Part shown: positions 23,043 to 32,076 of the stretch, piece by piece
How the letters are laid out: every line of letters starts with the position of its first letter
Position numbering within the stretch: the first letter of the stretch is position 1
Made by a program: the position numbers and the translations under genes
Notes under the pieces: generated by a model
The model's database searches: none
Told to the model about the DNA's origin: nothing
What the model saw: only the letters and a program-made list of their open reading frames with translations
NCBI GenBank assembly: GCA_020722345.1
Contig: DYKZ01000003.1
Coordinates: forward strand, 1-41,171
Direction: 5' to 3'
Origin: Anaerolinea thermophila
GTDB taxonomy: Bacteria > Chloroflexota > Anaerolineae > Anaerolineales > Villigracilaceae
DNA: 41,171 nt

Positions 23043-24407
23043 TTACCGCTCTTTGAGCGCCGAGACGGCGACCCCCAGCACGGCCACGCCCGCCGCGGCC
23101 AGGAAGCCCAGGTCCGCGCCGCGGAAGAGGGCTTCCGGCGTGTCCTGCGCCAGTTGCGTGGTGAAGATGGCTCCCGCCATGCCAATGCCCAGCACCATGC
23201 CGAAGTTGCGTGCTGTGGCCTGTACGCCGGAGGCAATCCCCTGGCGGGACTTTGGCGCGGACCCCAAGAGAGCGCTGGTGTTAGGCGCGATGAACATCCC
23301 GGTGCCGGACCCGGCCACTGCCAGCCCCAGCGCGGTCATCCATAGCCCGCTCCCAGACCCGAGGCCTGCCAGCACAAACAACCCGGCCGCCAGCACGCCC
23401 ATGCCGATCATCCCCGGCAGGCGCGACCCGATCCGGTCCGAGAGCGCCCCGCTGACCGGCGCGGCGATAGCCATGATCACCGGCTGGGCGGTCAGCAGCA
23501 TCCCGGCTTGGGCGGGATTCAGTCCGCGCCCCTGGATGAGATAGAACGGCATCAGAAATGTGATGCTGTACACGCAGATATAGTTCAAAATGGCAGCCGC
23601 CGTGGCGGTGGAGAAGAGCGGGACGCGGAACAAGTTCAGGTCGAGCATTGGGGCAGGGGAGCGGCGCTCGATGAGGATAAAAATCCCCAGCAGGAGCAGC
23701 GCCCCGGTCAGCAGGCCGAGCACGGCAGGCGAACCCCAGCCCCAGTCCGCGCCCTTATTGAGGCCGAGCATCAGGCTGGTCAGCCCGGCCAGGAAGACGA
23801 CCGCGCCGGGCACGTCGAAGCGCTGACCGCCGTCGGCAGGGGAGTCCTTTGGGATGAAGAGCAGGCTCAGGGTCAGGGCCAGCACGCCGACCGGGACGTT
23901 GATGTAGAACACCGTCCGCCAGCCGAGGGCCTGCGTCAGCCAGCCGCCCAGCGACGGGCCGACGGTCAGCCCGAGGTAGGTCATGGTGGAGGCCAGGCCA
24001 AAGGCGCGGCCGCGCTCCTGAGACGGGAAGTTCCCGGTGACGATGGCCGGGGCGTTGGAAGCCAGCATCGCCCCGCCGACCGCCTGGATAGTGCGGAAGA
24101 CGATCAGGGCGGCCGCCGAACTAGCCGCGCCGCACAGCGCCGAACTGAGCGCGAAGAGGCCGAAACCCCACACGTAGACGAATTTGTGCCCGCGCAGGTC
24201 GCCCAGGCGGCCAAAGGAGAGCATCAGGCCGCTCAAGGTCAGCAGGTAGGTGGTGACCACCCACTGGATGGCGGCCACGTCGCTCTGGAAAGCGTCGCGC
24301 ACAATGGGCAGGATGGCGTTGACGACGCTCCCGTCCAGGGCGGCCATGAAGGAGCCTGTGCCGATGGCGATGAGCACCCCCCATTTGCGGTCGAGTGTGT
24401 TGGTCAT
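23043..24407 (-). CDS. MFS multidrug exporter, DHA2 (EmrB/QacA) type
   Basis: This 454-residue membrane protein has about 14 helices. Family motifs are in the first helix (SFMAALDGSVVNAILPIV, motif D1) and in LSFGRLGDLRGHKFVYVWG (motif A between helices 2 and 3). GGAMLASNAPAIV and GPSLGGWLTQALGWRTVFYINVPVG (motif C) follow. It should export drugs or other hydrophobic compounds using the proton gradient. I use the ATG at 24407, preceded by an ACGAGG site. An open extension to 24566 is Arg/Pro-rich and overlaps the neighbouring lipoprotein gene, so it is rejected. No regulator is adjacent. Confidence 0.9.
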   Translation of the reverse strand: MTNTLDRKWGVLIAIGTGSFMAALDGSVVNAILPIVRDAFQSDVAAIQWVVTTYLLTLSGLMLSFGRLGDLRGHKFVYVWGFGLFALSSALCGAASSAAALIVFRTIQAVGGAMLASNAPAIVTGNFPSQERGRAFGLASTMTYLGLTVGPSLGGWLTQALGWRTVFYINVPVGVLALTLSLLFIPKDSPADGGQRFDVPGAVVFLAGLTSLMLGLNKGADWGWGSPAVLGLLTGALLLLGIFILIERRSPAPMLDLNLFRVPLFSTATAAAILNYICVYSITFLMPFYLIQGRGLNPAQAGMLLTAQPVIMAIAAPVSGALSDRIGSRLPGMIGMGVLAAGLFVLAGLGSGSGLWMTALGLAVAGSGTGMFIAPNTSALLGSAPKSRQGIASGVQATARNFGMVLGIGMAGAIFTTQLAQDTPEALFRGADLGFLAAAGVAVLGVAVSALKER

Positions 24408-24450
24408 GAAGCCTCGTTGTTTTTTGGAGTCTGGGGGCTTGCTTCCGGGA

Positions 24451-25077
24451 TTATGGGATGGGTTCGATAACCCCGATCTTGTCCGGTATCCAGCCGGGGA
24501 AACCCAGGGCGGTGCAACTCGGCGCGGCCGCGCCGGCGTTCTGACCTTCCTGGCTGATAACTTCAATCTGGACGGATGTATCCACCTGGAAGCCGGTATC
24601 CACGGTCAGTTTCAACAGCGTCTGGTTGCCTGCCGGAAGTAGCGGGATGCAGGCGGTCTTGTCCGGGTGCGCCTGGCCCTCGTCGCTGGCGGTGAGTGTG
24701 GCGCAGACGTTCGTCAGGTCGGTGAGGGTGTAGTTCTTGAGCAGAGGGTAGGCGTTGGTCACCTCGCCCATGCCGTGGGTGATGTCGAGGCTGGTGTTGC
24801 AGCCCGAGATTTCGAGCAGCAGGCTCAGGGTCACGGTTGGCGTTTCGGTGGGGGAGATGGTGAATGTGGTCGTGGGGAGTTCTGTCTCGGTCGGCAACCC
24901 GCCAGTGGGCGTGAACGTTGATGTCGGCACGAACGGGGAGGTTGGCGAGAAGATGGCCGGGGGCGGGGAGGGGATACGCGTGTTTGCTGTCTGCGTTGGG
25001 AGCACGATGTCGCCGCAGGCGGTTAGCAGCGCGAGAAGTGGAATGGCAAACAGGATGCGCTTTAGGGTGATGTCCAT
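24451..25077 (-). CDS. Hypothetical lipoprotein with Pro/Thr-rich linker
   Basis: This 208-residue protein has a lipoprotein signal peptide with lipobox LLTAC (C21) followed by a Pro/Thr/Ser-rich linker of about 60 residues (PTSPFVPTSTFTPTGG, then TETELPTTTF and SPTETPTVT). Such linkers are common in surface lipoproteins of Anaerolineae. The C-terminal 120 residues contain three to four cysteines (SGCNTSLDI, NVCATLTAS, KTACIPLL, PSCTALGFPGW) and look like a small beta-rich extracellular domain, possibly disulfide-bonded. I recognise no family. It ends 43 nt before the MFS start on the same strand and could be co-transcribed with it. Confidence 0.75.
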   Translation of the reverse strand: MDITLKRILFAIPLLALLTACGDIVLPTQTANTRIPSPPPAIFSPTSPFVPTSTFTPTGGLPTETELPTTTFTISPTETPTVTLSLLLEISGCNTSLDITHGMGEVTNAYPLLKNYTLTDLTNVCATLTASDEGQAHPDKTACIPLLPAGNQTLLKLTVDTGFQVDTSVQIEVISQEGQNAGAAAPSCTALGFPGWIPDKIGVIEPIP

Positions 25078-25227
25078 GGGCTAATTGTAGTCGAATTCTG
25101 AAAGCCTTGCCGGGTAAGGAGGAGGCGAGTTTGGATGATATTTCACGGCGTTAAACCTTCTGCAGGGTGAGTGAAGTGAAGGTATGATGTCCGGATGTAG
25201 GCCATTGACCCGATTTCGTTGCCGGCA

Positions 25228-25257
25228 AACGAAAAGGAGACCGGCTGACGGTCTCCT
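25228..25257 (-). terminator. Terminator downstream of tRNA-Arg
   Basis: On the minus strand an 8-bp stem (AGGAGACC with GGTCTCCT) around a 7-nt loop is followed by TTTTCGTTT. It begins 5 nt after the tRNA 3' end, as expected for a tRNA transcription unit. Confidence 0.7.
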
Positions 25258-25262
25258 GGCTG

Positions 25263-25335
25263 CGCCCCCGGCGAGGTTCGAACTCGCAGCCACTGGATTC
25301 GAAGTCCATTACTCTATCCATTGAGCTACGGGGGC
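25263..25335 (-). tRNA. tRNA-Arg (anticodon TCG)
   Basis: A complete 73-nt cloverleaf lies on the minus strand: acceptor GCCCCCG with CGGGGGC, D stem GCTC/GAGT, anticodon loop CTTCGAA, variable TGGCT, and T arm GCGAG-TTCGAAC-CTCGC. The anticodon TCG reads CGA (arginine). The first anticodon-stem pair is an A-G mismatch. The discriminator is G and the next bases are CA, so CCA is not encoded. Confidence 0.94.
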
Positions 25336-25367
25336 TGGCGGTAAAATTATACTCGAAAAATCCGGGC

Positions 25368-25396
25368 TTGCCTCTATTTAGAACGCATGTTATAAT
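25368..25396 (+). promoter_or_regulatory. Near-consensus sigma-70 promoter of rplS
   Basis: TTGCCT (25368-25373), a 17-nt spacer and a perfect TATAAT (25391-25396) lie about 47 nt upstream of the L19 start codon. The short leader holds a small hairpin (GCCGC-AAG-GCGGC at 25407-25419) followed by ATTTTT, which might be a leader control element. Confidence 0.85.
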
Positions 25397-25442
25397 CTCG
25401 CCCCGCGCCGCAAGGCGGCAGATTTTTGTAAGGATGATAAAC

Positions 25443-25790
25443 ATGATTGACTTGAATAAAAATTTCAATGCTACGAAAAACCCGAATGTTCCTGACCTGA
25501 AATCAGGCGACCAGGTAAGCGTGCACGTCCGCATCAAGGAAGGCGAGCGCGAGCGCATCCAGGAGTTCAAAGGCACGATTATCCGCCTGCGCAAGGGCGG
25601 GAACAATGCCAATTTCACCGTCCGCCGCATCGCCTCCAACGGCATCGGCGTGGAGCGGACTTTCCTCCTCCACTCTCCCCGCGTGGACAAAGTAGTCGTC
25701 GAACGGCATTCGCACGTCCGCCGGGCGCAATTGTATTTCCTGCGCGGGCTGACCGGCAAGAAATCCCACCTCAAGCAGAAGTTCGATTGA
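25443..25790 (+). CDS. rplS: 50S ribosomal protein L19
   Basis: This 115-residue protein is of normal L19 length. Conserved segments are [11 protein letters not shown]-like [56 protein letters not shown] and the C-terminal [17 protein letters not shown]19 sits at the 30S-50S interface and helps subunit joining. I use the ATG at 25443, preceded by TAAGG at 9-nt spacing. An ATG at 25434 abuts that ribosome site and is unlikely. The gene stands alone with its own strong promoter, rather than in the common rpsP-rimM-trmD-rplS order. Confidence 0.96.
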   Translation: MIDLNKNFNATKNPNVPDLKSGDQVSVHVRIKEGERERIQEFKGTIIRLRKGGNNANFTVRRIASNGIGVERTFLLHSPRVDKVVVERHSHVRRAQLYFLRGLTGKKSHLKQKFD

Positions 25791-25851
25791 GCCGGGTGAT
25801 CTTGGCAAAGCAAGGGTGCAGATTGGTCTGCGCCCTTTTGCATTAAGGCAG

Positions 25852-26586
25852 ATGATTGTGAAAATTCCTGTAATTGGCCTGACCACCTATAACCAGAAAA
25901 ACCTGCATAAATTCCCCATTGCGGCATTGATGCACAAGTACATTTCTGCCGTTGCCGAGGCAGGCGGAGCGCCGCTGCTCATCCCTTCTGGCCTGATGCC
26001 GGAAATCCTGCGCGCCTTGTTCGACCGCCTCGACGGTATCCTTTTTACCGGCGGCGGCGATGTGGGGGTCGAGCATTACTCCGGCAGTCAGCATCCGGCC
26101 CTAAGTGGTGTTGATCCCGGGCGCGATAATCTGGAATTAAACCTTGTCCACCTTGCTCTGCAAACCCAAAAACCATTCCTGGGCATCTGCCGCGGCTTCC
26201 AGGTGATCAATGTTGCCCTGGGGGGCACGCTCTATACCCACATCCCTGACCAGCATCCGGGCGCGATCAAGCACAACTACGATTCTGGCACGGAGCGGGA
26301 ATACCTGGCCCATCCGATGGAAATCGAAAAGGGCAGCCGCCTGGGGGAGGTGTTGGGCGCGCTTCAGTTCCGGGTGAACAGCCTCCATCATCAGGGCGTC
26401 CGGCATCTTGCCCCATCTTTGAGAGCGGCCGGCTATGCTCCCGATGGATTGCTGGAAGCGCTCGAATTGCCTGCCCATCCATTTGGGATGGCTGTGCAGT
26501 GGCACCCGGAATGGCTGACCGGTTACGACCACGCCCGGCGTCTCTTCGCTGCTTTTGTGGAAGCAGCGCGCACAAAATCGGGGTAA
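25852..26586 (+). CDS. Class I glutamine amidotransferase-like hydrolase, gamma-Glu-GABA hydrolase (PuuD/peptidase C26) family
   Basis: This 244-residue protein has the catalytic triad of peptidase family C26: nucleophile C113 in FLGICRGFQVINVALGG, then H218 and E220 in AVQWHPEW. It also has the family segments ILFTGGGDVGVEHY and RVNSLHHQG. PuuD releases GABA from gamma-glutamyl-GABA in the glutamylated putrescine pathway, and related enzymes act on other gamma-glutamyl amides. The ATG at 25852 has AAGG only 3 nt away. A GTG at 25858 has better spacing and gives a start MKIPVIGLTTY. It lies 61 nt after rplS and 13 nt before murI. Given the polyamine/GABA block 13 kb upstream a role in GABA release is possible, but no gamma-glutamyl-putrescine synthetase is visible here. 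Confidence 0.85.
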   Translation: MIVKIPVIGLTTYNQKNLHKFPIAALMHKYISAVAEAGGAPLLIPSGLMPEILRALFDRLDGILFTGGGDVGVEHYSGSQHPALSGVDPGRDNLELNLVHLALQTQKPFLGICRGFQVINVALGGTLYTHIPDQHPGAIKHNYDSGTEREYLAHPMEIEKGSRLGEVLGALQFRVNSLHHQGVRHLAPSLRAAGYAPDGLLEALELPAHPFGMAVQWHPEWLTGYDHARRLFAAFVEAARTKSG

Positions 26587-26589
26587 AAT
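26584..26589 (+). promoter_or_regulatory. Candidate -10 element directly before murI
   Basis: TAAAAT overlaps the stop codon of the amidotransferase gene and ends 10 nt before the murI ATG. With no clear ribosome site before that ATG, a nearly leaderless transcript from this element is possible. Read-through from upstream is an alternative. Confidence 0.3.
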
Positions 26590-26599
26590 TCCCGGCGGA

Positions 26600-27418
26600 A
26601 TGATTCCTGCGCTTGGTGTCTTCGATTCGGGTGTGGGAGGTCTTTCTGTCCTGCGCGCCATCCGGGCGCAGATGCCTGCCCAGCCAATCCTGTACTTTGC
26701 AGACCAGGGACATGTTCCCTATGGCCCGCGCCCCATGCAGGAGGTGCGGGCTTTTTCGCGGGCGATTACAGAGTTCCTGCTGGAACGTGGCGCAAAAGAG
26801 ATTGTTGTAGCCTGCAACACGGCCTCGGCGGCGGCCCTTCGCTATCTGCGCCAGACCTTCCCGGAAGTGCCGTTTGTCGGCATGGAACCGGCGGTCAAGC
26901 CGGCTGCCGAAACCACGCAGACAGGCATGGTGGGCGTCCTGGCGACACCGGCCACGTTCCAAGGGGAGTTGTACGCGTCAGTCGTGGAGCGCTTTGCCGG
27001 CGGCGTGACCTTGCTCCAGGACACCTGCCCGGGACTGGTGCAGCAGATCGAGCGCGGCGAACTGGACACGCCGGCCACGCGCGCCATCCTGGAAAATTCC
27101 CTGCGCCCAATGCTGGAGCGGGGGATTGATACCGTTGTCCTGGGCTGCACCCATTACCCGTTCGTTATTCCGCTCATCCGGCAGATTGTCGGGTCGGGGG
27201 TGCGGGTGATAGACCCGGCCCCGGCTGTGGCGCGTCAGACGGAGCGGCTGCTGGTCGCAAACGGGTGGCAGGCCTCAGGTCCAGAACGGGGCGGGGCGGA
27301 GTATTTCACCAGCGGCCGCGCCGAAAACCTGTCTTCTCTCCTGCCGTCTTTTCTGGGCGAGGAGGGAATTGTCCGAAGGGTGGATTGGGTGGGGGAAAAA
27401 ATTGTCTTGGCAGGCTGA
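26600..27418 (+). CDS. murI: Glutamate racemase
   Basis: This 272-residue enzyme of the Asp/Glu racemase family has the two catalytic cysteines C72 (IVVACNTASAAA) and C183 (VLGCTHYPF), the N-terminal substrate motif IGVFDSGVGGLSVLR-like ALGVFDSGVGGLSVLRAI and the YFADQGHVPYGPR segment. It interconverts L- and D-glutamate in the cytoplasm to supply D-Glu for peptidoglycan. Start at ATG 26600 matches the family N-terminus; an upstream in-frame extension overlaps the previous gene and is rejected. It ends 1 nt before the stop of the convergent carboxylase operon, with no terminator space between them. Confidence 0.94.
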   Translation: MIPALGVFDSGVGGLSVLRAIRAQMPAQPILYFADQGHVPYGPRPMQEVRAFSRAITEFLLERGAKEIVVACNTASAAALRYLRQTFPEVPFVGMEPAVKPAAETTQTGMVGVLATPATFQGELYASVVERFAGGVTLLQDTCPGLVQQIERGELDTPATRAILENSLRPMLERGIDTVVLGCTHYPFVIPLIRQIVGSGVRVIDPAPAVARQTERLLVANGWQASGPERGGAEYFTSGRAENLSSLLPSFLGEEGIVRRVDWVGEKIVLAG

Positions 27419-27419
27419 G

Positions 27420-27914
27420 TCAGACGATATTCAGCAAAGTTTGCTTTTGTTCCACGCTCTCGCCAGGCTTGACGCGTATGCGCGCCACTTTGCCGGAGCG
27501 GGGGGCGCGCAGTTCGTTCTGCATTTTCATAGATTCCAGGATGACCAGGATTTGGCCTTTTTCCACCTGCTGGCCTTCCTCCACTTGGACGGCGACGATC
27601 AGGCCGGGCATGGGAGCCTTGAGCGTGAATTCGCCCGAAGCGGCGCCGACCAGCCCCGAGGTCCGCAGGCGCTTCTCGCGTTCGTCCATCACCCGCACGG
27701 AAAAGAACTGACCGAGCAGGAGAACTTGCAGGACATCTTCGTCGGTATAGACGTAGCCCTCGTAGGACTCGCCGTTTGCCAGCAAGGAATAGAGCGGCTG
27801 GCCGCTGACCGCCGCCAGGTCCACCTCGATGATCTCCTTGCCGAAGCGGACGTGATGCTCGTCGAGGATTTCGAGCAGGAATTCGAGGCCGTCAATTTCG
27901 GCAATGTATTTCAT
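27420..27914 (-). CDS. Biotin carboxyl carrier protein of an acyl-CoA carboxylase
   Basis: This 164-residue protein has a C-terminal biotinyl domain ([20 protein letters not shown], then ESMKMQ and [14 protein letters not shown]). The biotin-accepting lysine is K130, 35 residues from the end as usual. The N-terminal 85 residues ([19 protein letters not shown]) match the spacer domain found in propionyl-CoA carboxylase and oxaloacetate decarboxylase-type carriers rather than E. coli AccB. The start overlaps the biotin carboxylase stop as ATGA. It carries carboxybiotin from the biotin carboxylase to the carboxyltransferase (30126-31676). Confidence 0.9.
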   Translation of the reverse strand: MKYIAEIDGLEFLLEILDEHHVRFGKEIIEVDLAAVSGQPLYSLLANGESYEGYVYTDEDVLQVLLLGQFFSVRVMDEREKRLRTSGLVGAASGEFTLKAPMPGLIVAVQVEEGQQVEKGQILVILESMKMQNELRAPRSGKVARIRVKPGESVEQKQTLLNIV

Positions 27915-29422
27915 CGGCGCGGCCTATCGGGGCAGGCGGCCCATTTCCAGTTGGAGCGCCGGACGGGCCGGGAATAGACCTGCGAGCGGCGTTCCGTTTC
28001 CCGGTGGGCGACCAGCACGGCAAGCAGAGCGGCAATATCGAGGTAGAGTTCCCGGTTTTCGGCGGCATCTATGCTGGGGAATTGTTCCTCGACGAAGCGC
28101 GTATCGTAGTTGCCGGTCAGGAAGGGGTAGGTGGCCATCATGCTCTGGTGGAAGGGGATGTTGGTGCGCACGCCGGCGATGCGGTATTCCTCGAGGGCGC
28201 GCCGCAGGCGGACGATGGCCTGGGTGCGCGTCTCGCCCCAGACAATCAACTTGGCGATGAGCGGGTCGTAGTAGGGCGTCACTTCGTAGCCGATGTGCAC
28301 ACCCGTGTCCACCCGGACGCCGGGACCGGTGGGCATTTGTGTGAGCGTGATGCGCCCCGCTGAGGGGACGAAATTGTTGTAGGGGTCTTCGGTGTTGATG
28401 CGGCACTCGATGGCTGCTCCGCGCCAGCGAATTTCCTCCTGGCGGTGGCTGAGCGGCAGGCCGTAGGCGATGCGGATCTGTTCAGCGACGATGTCCAGGC
28501 CGGTGACCATTTCGGTGACGGGATGTTCCACCTGGAGGCGGGTGTTCATTTCCAGAAAGTAGAAGTTGCAATCGTTGTCCACCAGGAATTCGATGGTGCC
28601 AGCGTTGGTGTAATCCACTGAACGGGCGGCTTGCACGGCCACCTCGCCCATGCGGCGGCGGAGTGACTCGTTGTTCCCCAACGTCGGCGAGGGAGATTCT
28701 TCGATTAGTTTTTGGTGGCGGCGCTGGATGGAACATTCGCGCTCGCCCAGGTGGATGACGTTCCCCAACTGGTCTGCCAGGATCTGGAATTCGACGTGGT
28801 GGGCGCCCTCGACCAGTTTCTCCAGGTACACGTTGCTGTCCCCAAAAGCGGCTTCGGCTTCGCGGCGCGCCGATTGGAGCAGGTCCGGCATTTCCTCCAG
28901 GGTTTTGACTTCCCGCATGCCTTTGCCGCCGCCGCCTGCCGTAGCCTTGATGAGCAGGGGAAAACCGATCTTCGGGGCAAGGGCGAGCAGTTCCTCGTCG
29001 CGCAATGCTCCCTGTCCCTCCGTGCCGGGGACGACGGTGACGCCCGCTTTGGCGACCGTGGCGCGGGCGGCGGCCTTGTCGCCCATGGCGGCAATGGAGG
29101 AGGGTTTGGGGCCGATGAACACCAGCCCGGCGTCGGCGCAGGCAGCGGCGAAGTCGGCGCGCTCGGCCAGAAAGCCATAGCCGGGGTGGATGGCCTCTGC
29201 CCCGCATTTGCGGGCAATGTCAATGATTTTGTCACCGCGCAAGTAGGAGTCGCGCGACGGCGCCGGACCGAGGGGATAGGCTTCGTCTGCATACCGGACG
29301 TGCAGGGCCTGCCGGTCGGCTTCGGAAAAGACGGCTACCGTCTCGATGCCCAGTTCCCGGCAGGCGCGCTGGATGCGGACAGCAATTTCCCCGCGATTGG
29401 CAATCAGGATCTTCTTGAACAT
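27911..29422 (-). CDS. accC: Biotin carboxylase subunit of acyl-CoA carboxylase
   Basis: This 503-residue protein has the three biotin carboxylase domains: N-terminal [20 protein letters not shown] with [14 protein letters not shown], an ATP-grasp domain with the glycine-rich loop [15 protein letters not shown] and [20 protein letters not shown], and the C-terminal domain with [16 protein letters not shown]. Metal and bicarbonate ligands are in [16 protein letters not shown]. It carboxylates biotin using ATP and bicarbonate. The last 40 or so residues are Arg-rich and not conserved in the family. It is translationally coupled to the carrier protein. Its substrate partner is set by the carboxyltransferase, probably propionyl-CoA. 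Confidence 0.93.
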   Translation of the reverse strand: MFKKILIANRGEIAVRIQRACRELGIETVAVFSEADRQALHVRYADEAYPLGPAPSRDSYLRGDKIIDIARKCGAEAIHPGYGFLAERADFAAACADAGLVFIGPKPSSIAAMGDKAAARATVAKAGVTVVPGTEGQGALRDEELLALAPKIGFPLLIKATAGGGGKGMREVKTLEEMPDLLQSARREAEAAFGDSNVYLEKLVEGAHHVEFQILADQLGNVIHLGERECSIQRRHQKLIEESPSPTLGNNESLRRRMGEVAVQAARSVDYTNAGTIEFLVDNDCNFYFLEMNTRLQVEHPVTEMVTGLDIVAEQIRIAYGLPLSHRQEEIRWRGAAIECRINTEDPYNNFVPSAGRITLTQMPTGPGVRVDTGVHIGYEVTPYYDPLIAKLIVWGETRTQAIVRLRRALEEYRIAGVRTNIPFHQSMMATYPFLTGNYDTRFVEEQFPSIDAAENRELYLDIAALLAVLVAHRETERRSQVYSRPVRRSNWKWAACPDRPRR

Positions 29423-29450
29423 ATCGCTCTGATGTGCGTTTTACCGACTA

Positions 29451-30110
29451 TTACAGTTGCGGCGTTACGCTCAGTTCACTTTCGCCGACAAACTCACTGA
29501 AGAACAGAATTTGCAGGTGCAACTGCTCGGCAAAGAGTTGTTTCCCGGTCTCGGTCGCCAGCGGATTGTTAGCGCGATAATGCTCCAGGCGATTGATTCG
29601 TTCGCGCAGTTTGTCTGTCAGTTTTTCGTAATCGTCAATGTCTGAATAGCACCATTGCAGGATGCGGTAGGGTCCGAAGCGGTCCACGTTGTCGGCGTCG
29701 CTGACGATGTTCGCCTCCAGGGTGTTCGGGTTTTCCACGGTGACGTGCGAGGCGATGGAATAGCAGATGTTATCCACCTGCTCCGGAGCGTATCCCAGGC
29801 TGGCGAGAAATGGGCGGGCAATCTCTGCTCCGATGTTCCCGTGGTCTCGGCTGTTATCTCCCTGCACATCGAACCAGGCGATATCGTGGAGTAGGCAGGC
29901 GGCCACGACCAGTTCCGTGTCTGCGCCTTCGGCCTCGGCGATGATCTTGCCGAACTGCGCCACCCGCTGGGTGTGCTGCCAGCGGTAGTCGAAGCCGGAA
30001 AGGAAGCGTTTCAACCCTTCTTTGTCGTCGCGTTTCTTATAGGCCTCTTCGAGGTAGTTGCGGGCGAAATCGGCGATTTTCTGCAGGCGTTTGTTGGTTT
30101 CGGCGCTCAT
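29451..30110 (-). CDS. HD-domain phosphohydrolase
   Basis: This 219-residue protein has the HD metal-binding pattern: H in RWQHTQRVAQFGKII, then HD in ACLLHDIAWFDV, a further His in YSIASHVTVENPN, and Asp in VSDADNVDRFGP. Such proteins are metal-dependent phosphohydrolases acting on nucleotides or related phosphate esters. This single-domain form resembles the YedJ/uncharacterised HD group. It has an AAGGAAAAG ribosome site. It lies between the carboxyltransferase (15 nt) and biotin carboxylase (28 nt) genes, so it is surely co-transcribed with them, an unusual passenger whose link to the carboxylase is unknown. Confidence 0.85.
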   Translation of the reverse strand: MSAETNKRLQKIADFARNYLEEAYKKRDDKEGLKRFLSGFDYRWQHTQRVAQFGKIIAEAEGADTELVVAACLLHDIAWFDVQGDNSRDHGNIGAEIARPFLASLGYAPEQVDNICYSIASHVTVENPNTLEANIVSDADNVDRFGPYRILQWCYSDIDDYEKLTDKLRERINRLEHYRANNPLATETGKQLFAEQLHLQILFFSEFVGESELSVTPQL

Positions 30111-30125
30111 CTCTTTTCCTTCCTG

Positions 30126-31676
30126 TTATAGCGGGATATTCCCGTGTTTTTTGTGCGGGTTGGCATCTCGTTTGTTTTGGAGCATCTCCAGGGCATTGAT
30201 TAGCCGGGGACGTGTTTCGTGCGGTTCAATCACGTCGTCCAAGTAGCCTCGACTGGCGGCCACATAGGGATTGGCAAATTTCTCGCGGTATTCGGTGGTC
30301 AATTGCGCCTTTTGCCGGGCAGGATGTTCGGCTTTTTCCAATTCTTTGCGATAGATGATGTTCACTGCCCCGTCTGGTCCCATGACGGCGATCTCGGCGC
30401 CGGGCCAGGCCAGGTTGATGTCGCCGCGCATCTGCTTGCTCGACATGACGATGTACGCCCCGCCATAGGCTTTGCGCAGGATGACGGTCAATTTCGGAAC
30501 GGTGGCTTCGCAATACGCATACAACAGTTTGGCGCCGGAGCGGATGATGCCCTCATGCTCCTGCGCCGTGCCGGGCATGAAACCGGGCACATCCACCAGG
30601 GTCACCAGCGGCACGTTGAAACAGTCGCACGTGCGGACAAAGCGGGCGGCCTTCTCGCTGGCGTTGATGTCCAGCACGCCGGCCAGCACGGCAGGCTGGT
30701 TGGCAACGATTCCCACTGAATGGCCGCCAAGGCGGGCAAAGCCAACGACGATGTTGGGCGCGAACCCTTCCTGGATCTCAAAGAAGTCGCGGCCGTCCAC
30801 CAGTCGGCGGATGACATCTTTTACATCGTAGGGCTTGGCCGGGTCGTCTGGCACGAGGCTGTCGAGTTCCTCGTCCTGCCGCAGCGAGTCATCATCGTTG
30901 GGCAAGAAGGGCGGTTCTTCCATGTTGTTCTGCGGAAGGAAGCCAAGCAGTTTGCGGATCAGGTAGAGGGCATCCGATTCGCTGGCCGCAGCCACGTGGC
31001 AAACTCCTGACTTCTCGGCATGGACCGCCGCGCCGCCCAGTTCTTCGGCGCTGATCTGCTCGTGCGTGGCCGCTTTCACCACCTCCGGCCCGGTGACGAA
31101 CATGTTCGATGTTCCGCTCGCCATGAAAACGAAATCGGTCAGCGCTGGCGAATAAACCGCGCCCCCGGCGCAGGGTCCGAGAATGGCCGAAATCTGGGGA
31201 ACGACGCCCGAAGCCAGGGTGTTGCGCAGAAAGATGGAAGCGTATCCGACCAGCGACACAACCCCCTCCTGGATGCGCGCCCCGCCCGAGTCGTTCAAAC
31301 CAATGAGCGGCGCGCCGTTCTTCAGGGCCATATCCTGTATCTTGCAGATTTTCTCAGCGTGCGCTTCCCCCAAACTACCACCCATCACGGTGAAATCCTG
31401 GGCGTACACATAGACCAAGCGGCCTTCGATGGTGCCCCAGCCGGTGACTACGCCGTCGCCCAGGGGGGTGTTCGTGCCGGCCCCCGCCTCGCCATTGTGG
31501 CTGGCAACGAACGCGTCGATCTCGTGGAAGGAACCGCGGTCCAGCAGCAGGTCGAGGCGCTCGCGGGCAGTGAGTTTGCCTTTTTTGTGCTGGGCATCAA
31601 TCCGCTCTGCCCCGCCACCCTGCCGGGCAAGTGTGCGCATTTCACGCAGACGGCTGTTTTTCGCGTCATTGCTCAT
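30126..31676 (-). CDS. pccB: Acyl-CoA carboxylase carboxyltransferase subunit (propionyl-/methylmalonyl-CoA type)
   Basis: This 516-residue protein is of standard length for PccB/MmdA-type carboxyltransferases. The two crotonase-like halves are visible. The N-half has [48 protein letters not shown] and [18 protein letters not shown]. The C-half has [35 protein letters not shown] and [14 protein letters not shown]. It transfers the carboxyl group from biotin to the acyl-CoA, most likely making methylmalonyl-CoA from propionyl-CoA. The ATG at 31676 is preferred for family length. ATGs at 31694 and further upstream are in frame, none with a clear ribosome site. It overlaps the upstream membrane-protein gene by 11 nt. 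Confidence 0.92.
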   Translation of the reverse strand: MSNDAKNSRLREMRTLARQGGGAERIDAQHKKGKLTARERLDLLLDRGSFHEIDAFVASHNGEAGAGTNTPLGDGVVTGWGTIEGRLVYVYAQDFTVMGGSLGEAHAEKICKIQDMALKNGAPLIGLNDSGGARIQEGVVSLVGYASIFLRNTLASGVVPQISAILGPCAGGAVYSPALTDFVFMASGTSNMFVTGPEVVKAATHEQISAEELGGAAVHAEKSGVCHVAAASESDALYLIRKLLGFLPQNNMEEPPFLPNDDDSLRQDEELDSLVPDDPAKPYDVKDVIRRLVDGRDFFEIQEGFAPNIVVGFARLGGHSVGIVANQPAVLAGVLDINASEKAARFVRTCDCFNVPLVTLVDVPGFMPGTAQEHEGIIRSGAKLLYAYCEATVPKLTVILRKAYGGAYIVMSSKQMRGDINLAWPGAEIAVMGPDGAVNIIYRKELEKAEHPARQKAQLTTEYREKFANPYVAASRGYLDDVIEPHETRPRLINALEMLQNKRDANPHKKHGNIPL

Positions 31677-32067
31677 GGTAGAAATTTCTGACATTTCGGG
31701 AGAATACAACCAACAACAGGAATACAAAGTAGAGGCCGTTTGCTGCCAGAACGAACAAGTTGTTGGTATGCGGTTGCTGTAGCGCCAGCCGGTCGAACCA
31801 GAACCAGGCTTCCAGCGCTAGGAAGAAACCCAGCGCCGCCCCCCAGGCCCAGGCCTTTCTCTGCCAGAGTGCCCAGGCAAAGGTGAACCCCAGACCGGCC
31901 CAGGCCGCTCCGCTAACGGCCAGGTAGAGCGGGCCGCCCGGATTCTGATAGAGGGTAAGCGTATCCCAGAAACGGATGGCGCCGGCAAAGCGAATGCAAT
32001 TCCAGATGGCGGAGACCAGGGCAAGCGCGGTCAGCAGTTGTACACCGGGGGGGCGGCGGGTTTTCAT
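31666..32067 (-). CDS. Small integral membrane protein, unknown function
   Basis: This 133-residue protein has four probable membrane helices (around [59 protein letters not shown] and [20 protein letters not shown]), short loops, and a positively charged N-terminus. I recognise no family. It overlaps the carboxyltransferase start by 11 nt and starts 9 nt after the stop of the giant glycosyltransferase gene upstream on the same strand, so one long transcript through all of these genes is possible. Confidence 0.72.
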   Translation of the reverse strand: MKTRRPPGVQLLTALALVSAIWNCIRFAGAIRFWDTLTLYQNPGGPLYLAVSGAAWAGLGFTFAWALWQRKAWAWGAALGFFLALEAWFWFDRLALQQPHTNNLFVLAANGLYFVFLLLVVFSRNVRNFYHEQ

Positions 32068-32076
32068 GGGTTTTTA

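Noticed and set aside
23508-24470. 320-codon open frame antisense to the MFS exporter
   Set aside because: Composition is dominated by Gly, Gln, Arg, His and Ala without motifs, and the opposite strand holds complete MFS motifs. Shadow frame.
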